Positions 1-12,589 of a stretch of 64,000 nucleotides of DNA are shown here, one piece after another (within the stretch, counting starts at the first letter, position 1; every line of letters begins with the position of its first letter). The translations under genes and the position numbers were made by a program. The DNA comes from Sipunculus nudus (taxonomy: Eukaryota; Annelida; Sipuncula; Golfingiida; Sipunculidae): the NCBI GenBank assembly GCA_026874595.1, contig CM049311.1, forward strand, positions 61,262,453 through 61,326,452. Direction: 5' to 3'. The notes under the pieces are model-generated. The model was not told where the DNA came from. It searched no databases and was given only the letters and a program-made list of their open reading frames with translations.

Positions 1-330
1 GCGGATAAGGGGGGACAATGATTTGGGTCTGTCTGTCTGTCCGTCCGTCAGTTTTTTTTGTTTCGGAGCGATAACTTTCCTAAATTTAATCCACTTTCAT
101 TCAAATTTTGGTCAGTGATTGCTCTCAAGCTTACCTTGGTTTGGATTGGTTTTGGAGTGCCAGGCTTCTGTCTATGTGTCTGCCTGTCACTCTGTCTGTC
201 CGTCCGTCTGTTTTTGTCTCTGTGCGATAACTTTCCTAAATATTATCCGATTTCATTCAAATTTGGGTCAGTGATTGCTCTCATGCCTACCTTGGTTGCT
301 CTTCAGCTCACAAACGAAATTATCAAATAG
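1..330 (+). repeat. Two-unit tandem repeat with (GTCT/GTCC)n tracts (family A)
   Basis: Two imperfect units about 155 bp apart each hold a GTCTGTCTGTCCGTCCGTC-type tract followed by GCGATAACTTTCCTAAAT and a segment ending near CAGTGATTGCTCTCA. The second unit starts near position 191. A third, reverse-oriented relative lies near 32,095-32,300, so this is a dispersed family and not a local microsatellite. The open reading frame through it is a by-product of the repeat. Confidence 0.75.
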
Positions 331-355
331 GTTTTCATGTTTGCCTGCAGATGTC

Positions 356-1400
356 TCAACATGTCATAGTGTATCTGTTTAAGTTTTCATGTGCCCTCAA
401 GATTTCTGTACATGTCATAATCTTTTTTTGCTTATCAATCATGCAAGACAAAAAAATCCCAAAGTGGGGGACATTAATTCCATGAATTTGCTTGTTGTAC
501 ATGTCTTGGCTTTTGCTCCTGTTTGATATATGCGGCTGTCCTCCTTTCTTTGATTGGCTTGGGCCATTTCTTCGCCCGTCCCTACAGCATACTGCAGAAT
601 GGTTCATACGCCCACACTTTAAACACTGTTTGCAAAATGCTGGACACCGGTTTCTGTGTCCTATTTCGAGCCAGCCCGTTTGTCCACAATAACGGCATTG
701 TCTCAATGTTTGTGGTTCTCTGTAAGTTCTATTTATAGGTTTTCTCTGTGATGCATGTTCACTGTTCTGATTAAATAGTCTTTCAGGTTTATGTCTCAGA
801 CTTGGTTGTTTAGGCCTGACTTTAGCTACATCATAGTCTTCTTGTCCCCCAGCTTCATCAAGAAATTGGTCTAAAGTCTATTTTTTCTGGATGGATTTTT
901 TCATCAGACCATCGTCTGAAATTGTCTGTATGATGTGCTCTAAAATTCTATCACCTGTTGTCGCACCAAATTCACAATGTTCAGCTTTTTCATCGAACCG
1001 GGCTGCATAAGATGAAATTGGTTCACCAGGTGACAGTTTTTTTTATTAAGAAGATATATGGCATGCTGTTTGTTCATTCTGAGATGAATTGGGTGTTAAG
1101 TATTATTTTCCATTTCTCATATTCGTTTTCTGGTGCATCAGAAGGGTCTAGGGCTGGTGGGTCTGGTAGGCATTTACCTAGTTTCCTTACCTCCTTTCTC
1201 CCATATATCTTCTCAAGCACGCATACCAGTCCTCGATACCAGTGACTCTTTGGAGCTTAGCTTCCTCCTCAAAGTCTTCCAACCATTCCTCCTACGCCAT
1301 GCCAATATTCAAGCGGTCATCAGGCGGTGTGAATTTGTCCACGTGTAAAACAATGCTGGCCTGCACGAACTCGAAATCTCTCGATCGTTTCACAAGGCAT
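356..1400 (-). pseudogene. Decayed LTR-retrotransposon gag with zinc knuckles
   Basis: Read on the reverse strand, this stretch resembles a Gag polyprotein of a Ty3/Gypsy-type retroelement. An acidic Trp-rich capsid-like part lies near 1,230-1,350. A linker follows, then two zinc knuckles near 590-706: CRYC...H...C, then CLKCGRMNH. Several in-frame stops and at least one frame change break it, for example stops in the 1,180-1,300 part. No protease or reverse transcriptase follows; the family A repeat takes its place. It is dead mobile DNA. Assignment rests on the knuckle pattern and gag-like composition only. Confidence 0.6.
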
Positions 1401-4400
1401 GATCAATGGTAAGCTAATAAACAGTAAAACGTACCGGCCAATGGCATACACTGCGATAATGTCCAGCTCTAACATGAAACATTTCTAGGCCCCCTACTTA
1501 TTGGTAGCGTGAAGTATTGGGAGGATCAAGCACATGGCACAGCCGGCGAAAATAGCGTGTCTGTGCGACAACAGTTCATGCGAGTTATAGACAAGGTATT
1601 TTCGGCTTACCGGGCTCAGCCGCCGATCGAGAGCTTGGTCTGCGTGTTCACATGTTATTGCTGGCTTGAAAAACGACAGGATCAGCATGCTTGGTTTCTG
1701 TCACTCTCCAGTTGCCTGAATTTACGCTCGTCGCCATTAATGTACTGATCAACTACCCGCCATTGTGACTGAGACAACTGTATTAACAAGCATGCAATGC
1801 GCGACGTATGCTAGAAGTCAATAATCCGATCATGTGACGATTTAATTACAAATTAACTTAAGATAGGACAGAAAATTATAGAAAGGACATAAAAACTCAA
1901 ACAGGTCCTCCACGCTTTTATTTTTATATTTTTAAATATCCACTGAAACTACACACGTTCATATATGACCGGATATCTCAGAAATTACAAATGTCGTTTG
2001 ACGAACTCGACTGACCAGTAGAACAAATGCGCAGATTAGCAGGCAACATTACCCAATGTTCCTAAAGACGATAGGTTTTCCTGTGCATTCAATAGAATCC
2101 GTGGATTTAACAAGGGTATGTAAAGACCAAAGATCGAGGAATTCCTACTTATCCTTGTCAAACATGACACACAGAAGCCCTCTTCTACTTTTATTGTCCA
2201 CCTGTATTTGATAGAGAATAAACAGTGTAATTTGCTGTAAAGCTGACACCATATGTATCCATATGTCAAAACAAAGAAAGGTTTATGTGGCCTAGACGTG
2301 CTGCATGGGGGTTTTAAATTGGGTTAATGTTTATAATACGGAATTCTTGTCGTTTAACGTCATCTGAACTGTCACATTATGACGTAGATCTCTGGAAAAA
2401 TAACTACGGAGCAATTTCCCTATAAAATAAAAGCAAAAAACTTCTTGAAAGAGCACTGAAATTCTCTTAGTACAATAGTACACATTTTTTACGTATTTTT
2501 TTACGGAAAGCGATTTGGGTAATAGTATATATGGTAGTGGACGATTGCATTAATCCACACAGTGCTAAGAACGTGTCTAGATATGAACTTTTTAAAGAGG
2601 ATCTCGCTAGAACCTTTACGTGCTAATCTAGGTTTATATCCTTTTGCTACCCAATATTTTTTGACTGAAGAAACCCTTATCAAACTCTTTCATCATCGGA
2701 TCAAACTCCTTCGTCAAGCAAAGGGGGAAAGTAACGGTGACTTGAAATACTATACTGACTAGGCTTTAAAGTCGAAAATGCTATATAATCCTTTCTGTTT
2801 TCTCAATGAGATCCCGCAAAATTCCATGGGAGCGCTGATTGCTTCAAACGGTATATATCATGTTTATGTTATCTTATACATACAAACAAACATATTAATA
2901 CAGATAAAGTTGATGACGCGTAAGATAAAAAAAGCAATACTATAAAAACGGTTTTACACATCATCGGTGACAATCATAATGTTACTGAAAAGACGGTTTA
3001 TGAAAAAATTTGTAGGCTTAAAAACAATACATGAACATCATGAAATGACTAGTACACCAGCATAATGCAGTCCTGGATAAATTGCCTTTCACTTTTTGTA
3101 AAAATTTGCATCTGTGAATGACAGTTTGCATCTTCTGGAAGGCAGTTCCATAGATCTGTCGCAACACACGAAAATGACCTTTCCCTGAAATAAACTGGCT
3201 TACATGTTAAGGCGTATTAAGAAGGAATTCTGTTCGAATGCATGTTGAGTTCCATATGTCGTGTTTGTCGGAACAGATTAGTGATTTACACAGGGTCTGT
3301 TCACGGAGAACTTTTAAAGGCAAGCAACAACATTTTGTAGATGATATATTGACGTATATACGGGAGGGTCTGGTAGGATTAGACTAATTCTATATAATCT
3401 TCGACAATTCACAACAACTGGTCGCATGTTTTCGAGTGTCTGGTACAAACGAAAGCAATCGATAGAATACAGAATCCGAAGATAGAAAATCAATTAATAG
3501 AGATGTAAAATGCATTTCCGAATTATACTTAATTATTTTAAATAATCCAGGGATAAAAAAATTCTGAATTTCACACCTGACTTTGGGATATCCTTTAGTT
3601 TCGTGCAGTCTCTGCAGATACAATGTCACAATGTCCAATATGAATAATTATAATAGAAAATAATTGGGTAATTCCCCAATTGGTTTTGTTAGATGTGTGT
3701 TTACTACTGGAGGCATTTTATGTTTAGTATTGTTTAAGTTTGCAAACATGGAATATTAAAACATAATGCCAGTGAAACCATTTAAAAATTTGTTCGTTCG
3801 CATTTCTTCGCAGTAACCGGTTAAGTGTGCCATGCAGGATTTTACAATATTATAATATTATAATTTTATAAATGATACAGAAAGCGTTTTTATACCATAT
3901 CTTATTTATAAAGCGGTTACAAGTCATTTCAATGTTTCATCATAGATTAATTTTGTCCTAATTCTGAATAATTATAATTTTAGAAGATTTTGGTGCAAAT
4001 AAAATTATTAGAATATAAAAATTTCCAAAAATAATATTTAACAACAACAACTTTATATATAAGTTTGCCGATAAAACACTTTCTAATTGTCACTGAAGCT
4101 TCTGTTTGCACAAATAAAATATTTGAAGTGTATACTCTATCCTTACAGCCCCGACAATCACGTTTTAGCATAAAATGTTAGAAGTGGGCATTGAATTGCA
4201 GGATTCGTTTTCCCCTGGTTGCTCAGCAAACCTATAATATCGCCCAACATAGAGCTTCTTCTGCTAACGTTTAATACATGGATATAAAAACAGGCGACGT
4301 ATCGCTCAAGCCAATAACTTTATTTTCATATTTAAAAAAACTTTCTACTTTAATTCACTCAGATGTTCTATTTTGCGCCCATTAATCAGACTCGAATTCA

Positions 4401-5188
4401 CGGGTCCTTCATGCGGATGTACCAGCTGGCGACAACTTTATCTTCACAATTAAGCGAGGGAATTCTTTTTGTTGGTGATTACATGCCTGCCTCACATTTA
4501 GAACTCGTCCGTTATCGAATGTTATGATATGGGACTTTGACAGCCATGGTCTGTGGAAAGGACATAACGCGCGTACACAACCAAGAGACTGTGTACATAT
4601 TAAAAGCACACAGTAGACTAGTGGCGCAAATTATATACTATTGTGTGACACGAACCATGGTTATAACGTGGTTATAACATACCGAGCTTCAAGCTTCAAC
4701 GTGCATGGCTTCGAGTCTTGGTAGGACTACAGGTAGTGTTTAGAGATTTTCTTGGAAAGAATCGCACTATTATATTTAGTAACTTCATCACAATGAAGTC
4801 TAGCAGATGTATCATAAAAAAAAAACCGCGACATTAGGGCATTTAGGCACACAATACTGTCAGATTATAGCAAAGCTTGGTAAGGATAACTCAACACAAT
4901 AATATCAGTAACTTTCTTTTCAAGAACACATAGGCCTCCATGGACTTTAGATAATCCTGCTGATCAGTGACAGGCGATTGGAGTCCGAATGGGCAGGGTA
5001 AACCGGTTGATAAATGCTGGTATATTCAACAGGCTAATAAATATGATTAGTGCCGATCCAGATAGACTTACTTGTATTAGTATAGGTTATTGCAACATAT
5101 AGGTGCAACTCTCTATGTATGTACATGTTTATTCGTATCAATATAAACGTGCTCGTGTGTACTGTTTAGCCGAAAAGGCCTATGTGTG
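1401..5188. other. Intergenic, no gene recognised
   Basis: AT-rich sequence. The few short open frames (for example 1,509-1,748 and 2,562-2,762) lack recognisable domains, splice context or similarity to anything I know. A TA-rich patch lies near 3,840-3,870. Confidence 0.6.
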
Positions 5189-5190
5189 CC

Positions 5191-5217
5191 GGGGGGGGGG
5201 GGGGGGGGGGGGGGGGG
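5191..5217. repeat. Poly-G homopolymer
   Basis: An uninterrupted run of about 27 G. Similar runs occur near 7,838-7,855, 14,603-14,627, 51,730-51,763 and 54,746-54,771. Run length in an assembly is unreliable. Confidence 0.85.
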
Positions 5218-5987
5218 TTGGAGGTCAGTGTGACCTGTCTTTGTGAAATGACGTAAATTCCATAAATTTCCTTATAAAACCATTGTGATTCTTCTCAGTC
5301 TACATGCCTTACGTGAAAATAAATGTGACTTCATTTCTTAATTGAGTGTGCTTATAGTTATATATGTCAGTAGGCTATTGTATATCTTTTAGTAGGGTAA
5401 GTGAATTACATATAATGCAATTCATTTTAGTGAGAACGGTTTGAAATATATACTTATATGCATAATATTTAAACTGACTTAACTTATAGAGAGGTCTGCT
5501 CTGGAATATAACCATTTTTTATTGCTCCATTTTTAATTATATATGACTGAAATCAGGTCAGTTTTCATTTAATTGTTCATAAAAATATTTCTGATAATTA
5601 CAACTTAAAGTAAGTTTGAAAATGATATATCCTTAGTAGGCCTATAATTTTGTTCATTCTTGCTTCATATGATGCACGTTTATGGTTTTGAGTAAAGTTA
5701 AAAAACACAGTAACGGATCTGAAGTTTTATTCAGATATGAAGAAGACTAAAATTAAGGTATAATCATTATCAATTTGGTACACATGATTCTGTAAATTCA
5801 ATATTGAATATTTTTGTGTGCGATGCATGTTTTAAAACTGGGGAAGTGGTCGACTACTGCATTGTAAATGCATGTTTTACATTTTATTTTTCTAAAATTT
5901 TCCCTCTTACGGGCGCTCATACGCATCTTCGAACTCGCTACACTGGCAGAATGCGCCCCCACTTTTAGAAAAGCTCAAAAGCCTTTA

Positions 5988-6038
<51 letters not shown>

Positions 6039-7800
6039 CAAACGAGCTGCTTTTCCCCCTCGCCTCCCGAATGCGCCCCCCCCCCCCTCCTCCTTCCAAA
6101 CACACACTTTCAAGAACGTTCCAAAGCCTAGGCTAACAGTATTCACTCAACATTTTGTCTTACAGACGGTCTATTCTAAACTATATAGAACCCATCCGAC
6201 TCCAAGTGAATTTAATCCAACAATATAATTTATGATATCTCGATCTACAGGTTTTTTTTTAAATAACACTGTAGCTGATCTGACTTGGTCCTAGCTTGCA
6301 CCTGTAGGCCTAAATTTAAATCTATATCCATTTTGGTTGGGGCTGGTTTTTACTCTGCATTTATTAAAAAAAAAGGGTCACACTGGATTTTCCCCGTGTG
6401 ACATATGCGCTTTTATTTTTAGGTACGGTTATAAATACGTAATAGATTGTGAACTAAGATTTCGGACAAGTTCTATCATGCAATCTTTACATTCCATGAC
6501 TGATAATGTCTTGCTCAGTGTCTTGTTGTATCTGTACCAAATGTACTTTTCTCTATCCAGAGGGTTTGCTTTAGGATAATGGGAATCCTTAAAGCTGAAT
6601 ATATATATATATATATATGCTGTTAGTGTGACCTCGGAGAATCTAGCCAAATGAGTGAGTTCTACGTACCAGACTATAGGGGGTGCTTTAAATAGTGGCT
6701 CTCTCCTCGATATACAGGGTTAACAATTCTGCGGAGCACGTGAAAAGCGAAGGTTTCTGAGACAGTGCCTCACATGTCGTTAATACTGAGGCTTGCTTAT
6801 AAAAACCATATATCTATTTGTATAAACCTATATATATATTTCTGTATTTATTATTTTATCGTCTTTAAGATAAAAATCATTGAAAAAGAAATGGTATGCC
6901 GTTGATTAAACTTGTTATTCTATTTCTCTAGATTTCAATTTACAGTTAGGTCTACTTATCCGTATCTATAGGCCTAATACTCTGGTAAGCTATATTTACG
7001 TGGCACAATTTTCGCACATTCTTGATTTTGCAGTGTATATCTTGTAGCATTTTCGTGATCGTTCATTAGTTTATATTTTCACTGTATACCAAAATAGGGT
7101 AAATGCAGACTTCTATTCCTCTCCATACAAAAGTCATTTGCAAAACAGGGCCCGTTTATTTTTTTTTTCACAGTAGGCCCTCTATAGAAAAAAAACCAAA
7201 ATAGTTTGCATGGTCTTAACCGATTCCGGTCAGTAGAAGCCTCCTGAAACCATCGCGAATACTAAGCCAACAATTAATGCCGTGAATCGCATTTGCAGAC
7301 CCCACCTTCATCTACTAGCGACACCTGTAGGTTACGTTTTAAAAGCAAAATAACTCAACTGAATGTATGCTACTTTAGCCTTACATGTAAAACACATTTC
7401 AGCTCAAGCGGGTCTTACTGCTGGACTTTAAACATTATGATATATTGATGTGACCAAGCCAGTTACTGTAGTACACGTACCCACATAGCACTGATGCAAT
7501 ACGCAACTTGAAAAAACTTTATATATATAAATATAGGCTTATGGTTACACCGTGGTTATACACAGCATTTCAAGGAGCACGGCTTACAGTCCGGGTATGT
7601 ACATGACAGGGTTAACAGGTTTTATTGTAGTTTTTCAAACGGGGATTACGTCACACAGCTGACGTCTATGTTTCCACATAAAACAATAATATACCGCATC
7701 AAGTTCTATGTTTATGGGGTAAGGATTGAGCATACGTCAGAAATCTTAGTTTTTAGATGACAGTTGTGATTTCCAGTGGTCATGCAACATGCCATTTGAG
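5218..7800. other. Intergenic, microsatellites only
   Basis: Contains (TA)n at 5,989-6,035 and 6,600-6,618, C-rich runs near 6,075-6,090, and otherwise AT-rich DNA. No open frame here has a recognisable domain. A short paired motif, ATGGTTA-N-CGTGGTTATA, occurs near 7,540 and again near 4,658. Confidence 0.6.
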
Positions 7801-7803
7801 ATA

Positions 7804-8001
7804 GCAGGGGCGGATCAAGAATTCAGTAAAAGGTGGGGGGGGGGGGGGGGGGGGGTCCAAAGTAGGAGGACTAATGAACACCTAAAATAAAGGTCTCAAG
7901 GTCCGGAAGGGGGGGTCCAGTCTGCAAAAAAAAGCCCCAAACCCTTAGAAAAGGATGCTTCGGATGGAAAAGCGGGGAGGGGGGTCCGGATCCGCTTCTG
8001 G
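7804..8001. mobile_element. Short nonautonomous DNA transposon, possibly hAT-like
   Basis: About 200 bp bounded by CAGGGGCGGATC on the left and GGATCCGCTTCTGG on the right, which are imperfect inverted repeats. G-rich and C-poor internal segments carry GGGGGTCC motifs. No coding capacity. The ends resemble common invertebrate MITEs opening with CAGGGGCGGATCC; superfamily assignment is inference. Confidence 0.6.
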
Positions 8002-8118
8002 AATGGTTGATCAGTAACAGCCGGTGGGAGTGAGGGTTCATTGATGTGAGGTATTAGATTAATTATTAGTTCTTTATAACATAGATCTGTTTATTTCGAT
8101 TGTTTATGTTGTTTATAC

Positions 8119-8300
8119 ATACAGTAGAACCTCCGAATAACGGACACTGGCGGCACCGGAAGTTTAGCCTGCAAAGGAGAGACGTCCTTCTAAAAAAGTA
8201 TATATATATAGAGGTTATTTAGATTTCAGGACCTACTTTCAAGGGACTGCCAATAAGTTGCCGTAAATAGGAGGTGTCCTTAGTACAGAAATCCACATAT
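8119..8300. mobile_element. Remnant of a pogo/Tigger-like element
   Basis: TACAGTAGAACCTCCGAATA followed by ACGGACAC matches the style of the left end of pogo-like elements (TA target, CAGT-GAACC terminus). Only one end is clear. A (TA)n tract interrupts the element near 8,198-8,210, and a related GTCC-type segment follows near 8,270. Confidence 0.4.
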
Positions 8301-8855
8301 ATATGTGTGTGAAGGTGTGTATGTGTGAAAAACTTGTGTATTTGTAACGGGGATGGGATGCGTTCTGCGTTTATTTCCTTCATATACCTAATCCATATTA
8401 TCAAATTATTATTCTTACCTGAAGATTCCAGACCTTTATTTATGCGGGTAGCCTGTCCACATTTCAAAATAGAATGAACCAAACTCCCATAGAATTAACA
8501 TTAACGAACGATCGAGTCACTCGGAACCAAATTCATATGACATTTTATTTGCAAATTCGCCTGGTGAAAAAATTAGTGAATATTGAAACAGAAGTATCAG
8601 AATGGAATTAGAGTAATGAAAACGGGAAACACTGCGTTATAGACCTGGACAACAAGTGCTCTTGAAGGATGGGACCGGCAAACTGCAATTGAGATTCAGC
8701 CTCATTGTGTAGGAGGGAGAAGAAAACAGTTTACAATACATTTTGCATTCGTCTGTGTGACGAGTATTTTTGTTTATTTCAGCTTATAACAGCCTTAACA
8801 CCTCGGGTAGCTTCATCTCTGTAAAACGTTAACAGCTGCAGGGAGAAGACTCACC

Positions 8856-8967
8856 ATGGAAAAATTTAATAAGCTAAGCGTTCGATTGGCTACGTTTAAA
8901 AGTGAAAACTGGCCAAGTGGCAAGCCTGATCCGAAGGCCCTGGCAGATGCTGGTTTTTATTACGAAG
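8856..8967 (+). CDS. IAP gene 1, exon 1
   Basis: Start codon and first half of the BIR (RLATFKSENWPSGKPDPKAL, then GFYYEG). The donor GTCAGT follows GAAG; phase 1. Confidence 0.9.
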
Positions 8968-9014
8968 GTCAGTCATACAAATGTCAAGTTAAATATATCT
9001 TTAATTAATACATG

Positions 9015-9062
<48 letters not shown>

Positions 9063-11860
9063 GTCAGCATTATAAATAAACATATACTAGAAGGAAAATA
9101 CATTCGCATAGTGAATTCAGTAATGTAACCAATTCAATTGGTTAGGCCAATGTTGTTTTAACCAAGATATGGTTTATCTTAACCAACGCATTGTTAAAGT
9201 GTTAACCAGCTAGTTGTTCTGACCAATTTGTATTGGTTAACAAAATAAAAATACTGTGTGTAGGTTTAACCAATATATTGGTCAATTGATAACCAAAATA
9301 TTGGTTACCTAAGCACACATATGTGACCAGTTTTATAGCGGCCGGTTTTAACGACAGCGGATAGTCATGACCATATCTAAGCCTACATATCTCAGGACTG
9401 AACCAATTTAGCTAAACATATATTAACGTGCTATATTTGTTAAAATAACCGATTGAAAACAAACTACTTTGTATTTTTTAGTTTAATTAATCACAAAATT
9501 TTATATAAATATTTGTTTTCACGTTTTAGGGGTACGAGATGTTACTACATGCTTCAGTTGTAACTTCAAATTACATGGCTGGGATCCCGAGGACGATCCA
9601 TGGCAGGAGCACGAGAAAACCAGAAACCACTGCAACCATCTCCAGAAGCACAAAGATGAAGAAGCCAAACGCTCACAGAAAGAGGAAAAGCCTTCATCTG
9701 GACCTAGTGTATGTTTGACACAACCTCATTTCTATATGCTATCTTATGTTTTTAAACATCTGTACTCATTTGCTCTTTCCTTTATATAAGTAAGTAATCA
9801 ACATAATCACTGCATTATTATTACTGAATGGTAATAAGAGAAAGTCAGGGCTACTATAGGGGTACTTTAGCACGGTCCGCCACCAAAGATAACTGTCGAG
9901 CGAGATACTAAAATATATTTCACGGAATTTTAATAAACGTTACATGCGCATATAGATATGGACAAGAGGACGAAGCTTATTTTAAGTGGAGTCTTGACCT
10001 TCACTAGGAGAGTTGCCTTGACCTTGATTAAGTCCACTTTTGTTGAAAACAAAATCATAAATAGCTCAAGAAAGGCGCTTGGATTGGTCCAAAAATGACA
10101 GAAGACCTTAGAATACCTTTCCCTATTACGGGAGACATGTCTCGCCACCTACATCGTTTTCATGTTTTCTTTTAATACGCATACTGTAAGTCAAAACTTA
10201 TGGACAGATATCTTTCAAATTCTGCACATGCATTGATATGAAAGTGGCCTTTAGTTGGAATATTTCCATGTTCGGTGAGAAACAAAAACATATTTCTCAG
10301 GTGGGTGGATAATTTTTTCTGTAAATCAAAATGTCAAATGGTAAGTTGTCGAACGATTCACCTTGACCTCAAGGTAAAATCTGCAGAAATATAGGATTTT
10401 GTGAACCTCATAACTTACATAAAGTATTGCATATTTTCCCCTCAAATATGACACAGAAATGTAAAGACCATGCCTTCATATTGCTTTGAAGACTAAAGTG
10501 ACCTTTACCTTGGTTTTCAGTGTCAAAACTGCAGAAACAAAGGATTCTTGTGACTCCTGAACTTTTGAATAACTCTATATTGTTCTTCAAATTTTATAGA
10601 CAAATAGTTTACAAAAAAATCTGTCGGACGACTTAAACAAAAATTTACCTTGATCTTGGTGGTCATGTCCTATAAATTGTCAATATATGGTTCAGAAGAA
10701 GTGGATATGTTTTTATCATCTTGGGATACTAGAGCATATCCGATGCCAGAAATTTTTAGTTTTTATCTTTATTAAACATTTGTAATCAATTCATGACACA
10801 GATGCTTTGAGGTGCCTCAAGTTAAAATAAAAGTACAATTTGCACAATGACATAATGGACTAAGCTAATTATGTTAAACAAAAAATGCAGATAAAATTTA
10901 CAAAAAAATTTTAATAATGAATTTAAAAAAGTTTTATGTCTTATTGTCTTTCAGATGTTCTAGATAGTCATTTCATTAAATTAACGCTGTAAAAAAAATT
11001 ACTGCCTAACCATATTCACACGTGCTGTGTCTTAAGAGCCTTAAGGGCATGTTTAAACCGTTGAGCATGTTCATAGTAATTATACATGTATGTAGTTTTA
11101 ATTTTAATATAGTGATGATTAACGTTGTTTTTATACAGATATCCAAAGCAGACAGGAATGACGAAGACAAAAAGAAGAAAATATCAGGTAAAAATGCCTG
11201 AGCAAAAAACTATAAAGTACCTGTTTTGCATACAACCAAGCATATTTAATAACAACATAATATCCATGTAGGCGGTTCACGATTCTGCTGAGATACATTG
11301 TTGTACAACCGTTGTTAAATATACACCAGCCATGTCAGTTGGTAATGCTTGAATGTTTTTCAGTGTTTCTAAAAATGTAAAAATAATTATATTTACGTAA
11401 GATCCATTAATATACAAATGCAGACAAGGAAAAGTCTTCCAAACCCAAGAAAGAAAAGAAAGAGAAAAACCGTCATAAAAAAGCAGAGAACGAGGCAAAG
11501 GTGATGCAGCCTGAAGTGACGTCAATCAAAGACACTTCCCCAGGTCAAGGTATGTGACATGGGAATCTCATCTGGACGTTAGATAATTTATCATATATTT
11601 AACATTGGATGTTTAACATGGTTTGATAATTTAAGCTTGCTTCCTGCTTTATTTCAGAAATGGAGGAGTTAAAGAAAAAAATAGAAGAATTGAAGGAGCA
11701 GAATGCTGATGTCCGGTGTAAAATATGCTTGGATGAAATGGTCCAGCTTATTTTCCTGCCCTGTAAACATTTTTCAGTGTGTGCGGAATGTGGTAAAGAC
11801 ATGAACAAATGCCCTATTTGCCGAGAGTGGGTTGTTGAACAAATGAAGATATATATGTGA
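8856..11860 (+). CDS. IAP-family protein 1: BIR + RING E3 ligase (five exons, 222 aa)
   Basis: Predicted cytoplasmic inhibitor-of-apoptosis protein and RING ubiquitin ligase. Exons: 8,856-8,967, 9,530-9,708, 11,139-11,187, 11,424-11,549 and 11,658-11,860; all introns are GT-AG and phases 1, 0, 1, 1 join in frame. The start ATG sits in CACCATGG, a good initiation context. A single BIR spans residues 8-76 with zinc ligands C45, C48, H65 and C72. A Lys/Glu/Ser-rich linker spans 80-155, a short coiled coil 157-171, and a C3HC4 RING 176-210 (C176, C179, C191, H193, C197, C200, C207, C210), ending in the IAP-type tail KIYM. There is no UBA. The BIR is atypical: the position equivalent to XIAP W323 is Thr68 and the glycine before the conserved Leu is Lys51, so binding of IAP-binding-motif peptides is doubtful. 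It lies head-to-tail upstream of a second IAP gene. Confidence 0.92.
9016..9059. repeat. (TA)n microsatellite in intron 1 of IAP gene 1
   Basis: About 22 uninterrupted TA dinucleotides. Confidence 0.9.
9121..9310. repeat. Degenerate TTGGTTA motif array in intron 1
   Basis: About a dozen copies of TTGGTTA/TAACCAA-like heptamers at irregular spacing on both strands, for example near 9,139, 9,227, 9,264 and 9,299. No coding function. It may be a subterminal motif array of a lost DNA transposon. Confidence 0.6.
9530..9708 (+). CDS. IAP gene 1, exon 2 (BIR zinc site)
   Basis: Encodes GVRDVTTCFSC, then [20 protein letters not shown], with all four BIR zinc ligands, then a charged tail. Acceptor TTTTAG and donor GTATGT are good; the exit phase is 0. 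Confidence 0.93.
9930..10700. repeat. Diverged intronic repeat in intron 2 of IAP gene 1
   Basis: Recurring TGACCTT/AAGGTCA words and a loosely duplicated segment (CTGCAGAAATATAGGATTTTGTGA near 10,381; CTGCAGAAACAAAGGATTCTTGTGA near 10,529), so probably an old tandem-unit repeat. No coding potential is supported. Confidence 0.45.
11139..11187 (+). CDS. IAP gene 1, exon 3 (49 nt)
   Basis: Encodes the Lys/Asp-rich linker ISKADRNDEDKKKKIS. Phase 0 in, 1 out; acceptor TATACAG, donor GTAAAA. Confidence 0.8.
11424..11549 (+). CDS. IAP gene 1, exon 4
   Basis: Lys-rich linker (DKEKSSKPKKEKKEKNRHKK), a symmetric 1-1 exon of 126 nt. Donor GTATGT. Confidence 0.85.
11658..11860 (+). CDS. IAP gene 1, exon 5 (coiled coil + RING, stop)
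   Basis: Short coiled coil EMEELKKKIEELKEQ, then RING CKICLDEMVQLIFLPCKHFS through CPIC, ending KIYM and TGA. Acceptor TTTCAG. The ligand spacing is that of IAP RINGs. Confidence 0.95.
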
Positions 11861-12498
11861 GACCTTACTGTAGTGGATATGAACAGATGAAGGAAAATGC
11901 GTCTTATATCACGTGATATGAGCATGTGACCTACGGCGATACGTCAGGTAGTGGCTAAACTGTAAATTCCACAAAATTACTGCTCTGATGGTATCGAACT
12001 ACTGCCTTTTAAATAATATGAAAAAGTATCAAGGTTATATATTAGCCTAATTCTTTAATTATTGAACCTCGTTAATTGTCCGATATTGGATGACTGGTAA
12101 TTTATATATAGTTTTCCGTATTCTGTATGTTTTTCTTATCAGTTCATCTTTTTCTTACATATTGCACCCAAAATGTGCTAGCATTTCAATTTTATTTAAG
12201 CTTTCAAATTATGACAATGCGGATTTATTACTCTATAAAACTTCCAAGCTTATAAAACATATTTGACATTTTATGGCTCATTCAGTTGATTATAGTGTTT
12301 TATTTTACATCTCATGTTATAGTTATTTAAATTCATAATTAGTCCTCACATGTGCCTAGTACGATGATCCCTATGAAAGAATGTTGAAATTCAGGGAATT
12401 TTGAAGTTCCATTTTTATTTGATTAGAGTGAGATTTATATTGCATTGGTAGTCAAATTTCTTAAAACGATAGTTAACATATAATTTCATAATTTTCCA

Positions 12499-12504
12499 AA
12501 TAAA
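12499..12504 (+). promoter_or_regulatory. Candidate polyadenylation signal of IAP gene 1
   Basis: AATAAA about 640 nt after the stop codon. It is one of several AT-rich possibilities, chosen as the first canonical hexamer in a plausible position. Confidence 0.4.
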
Positions 12505-12589
12505 GATATCTGACAGAATTTTGTAAATCTTAATATTTTGAATTAAATATCGGTAAATATTCCACCTTTTCTTATATTGTTCAGGTAAA

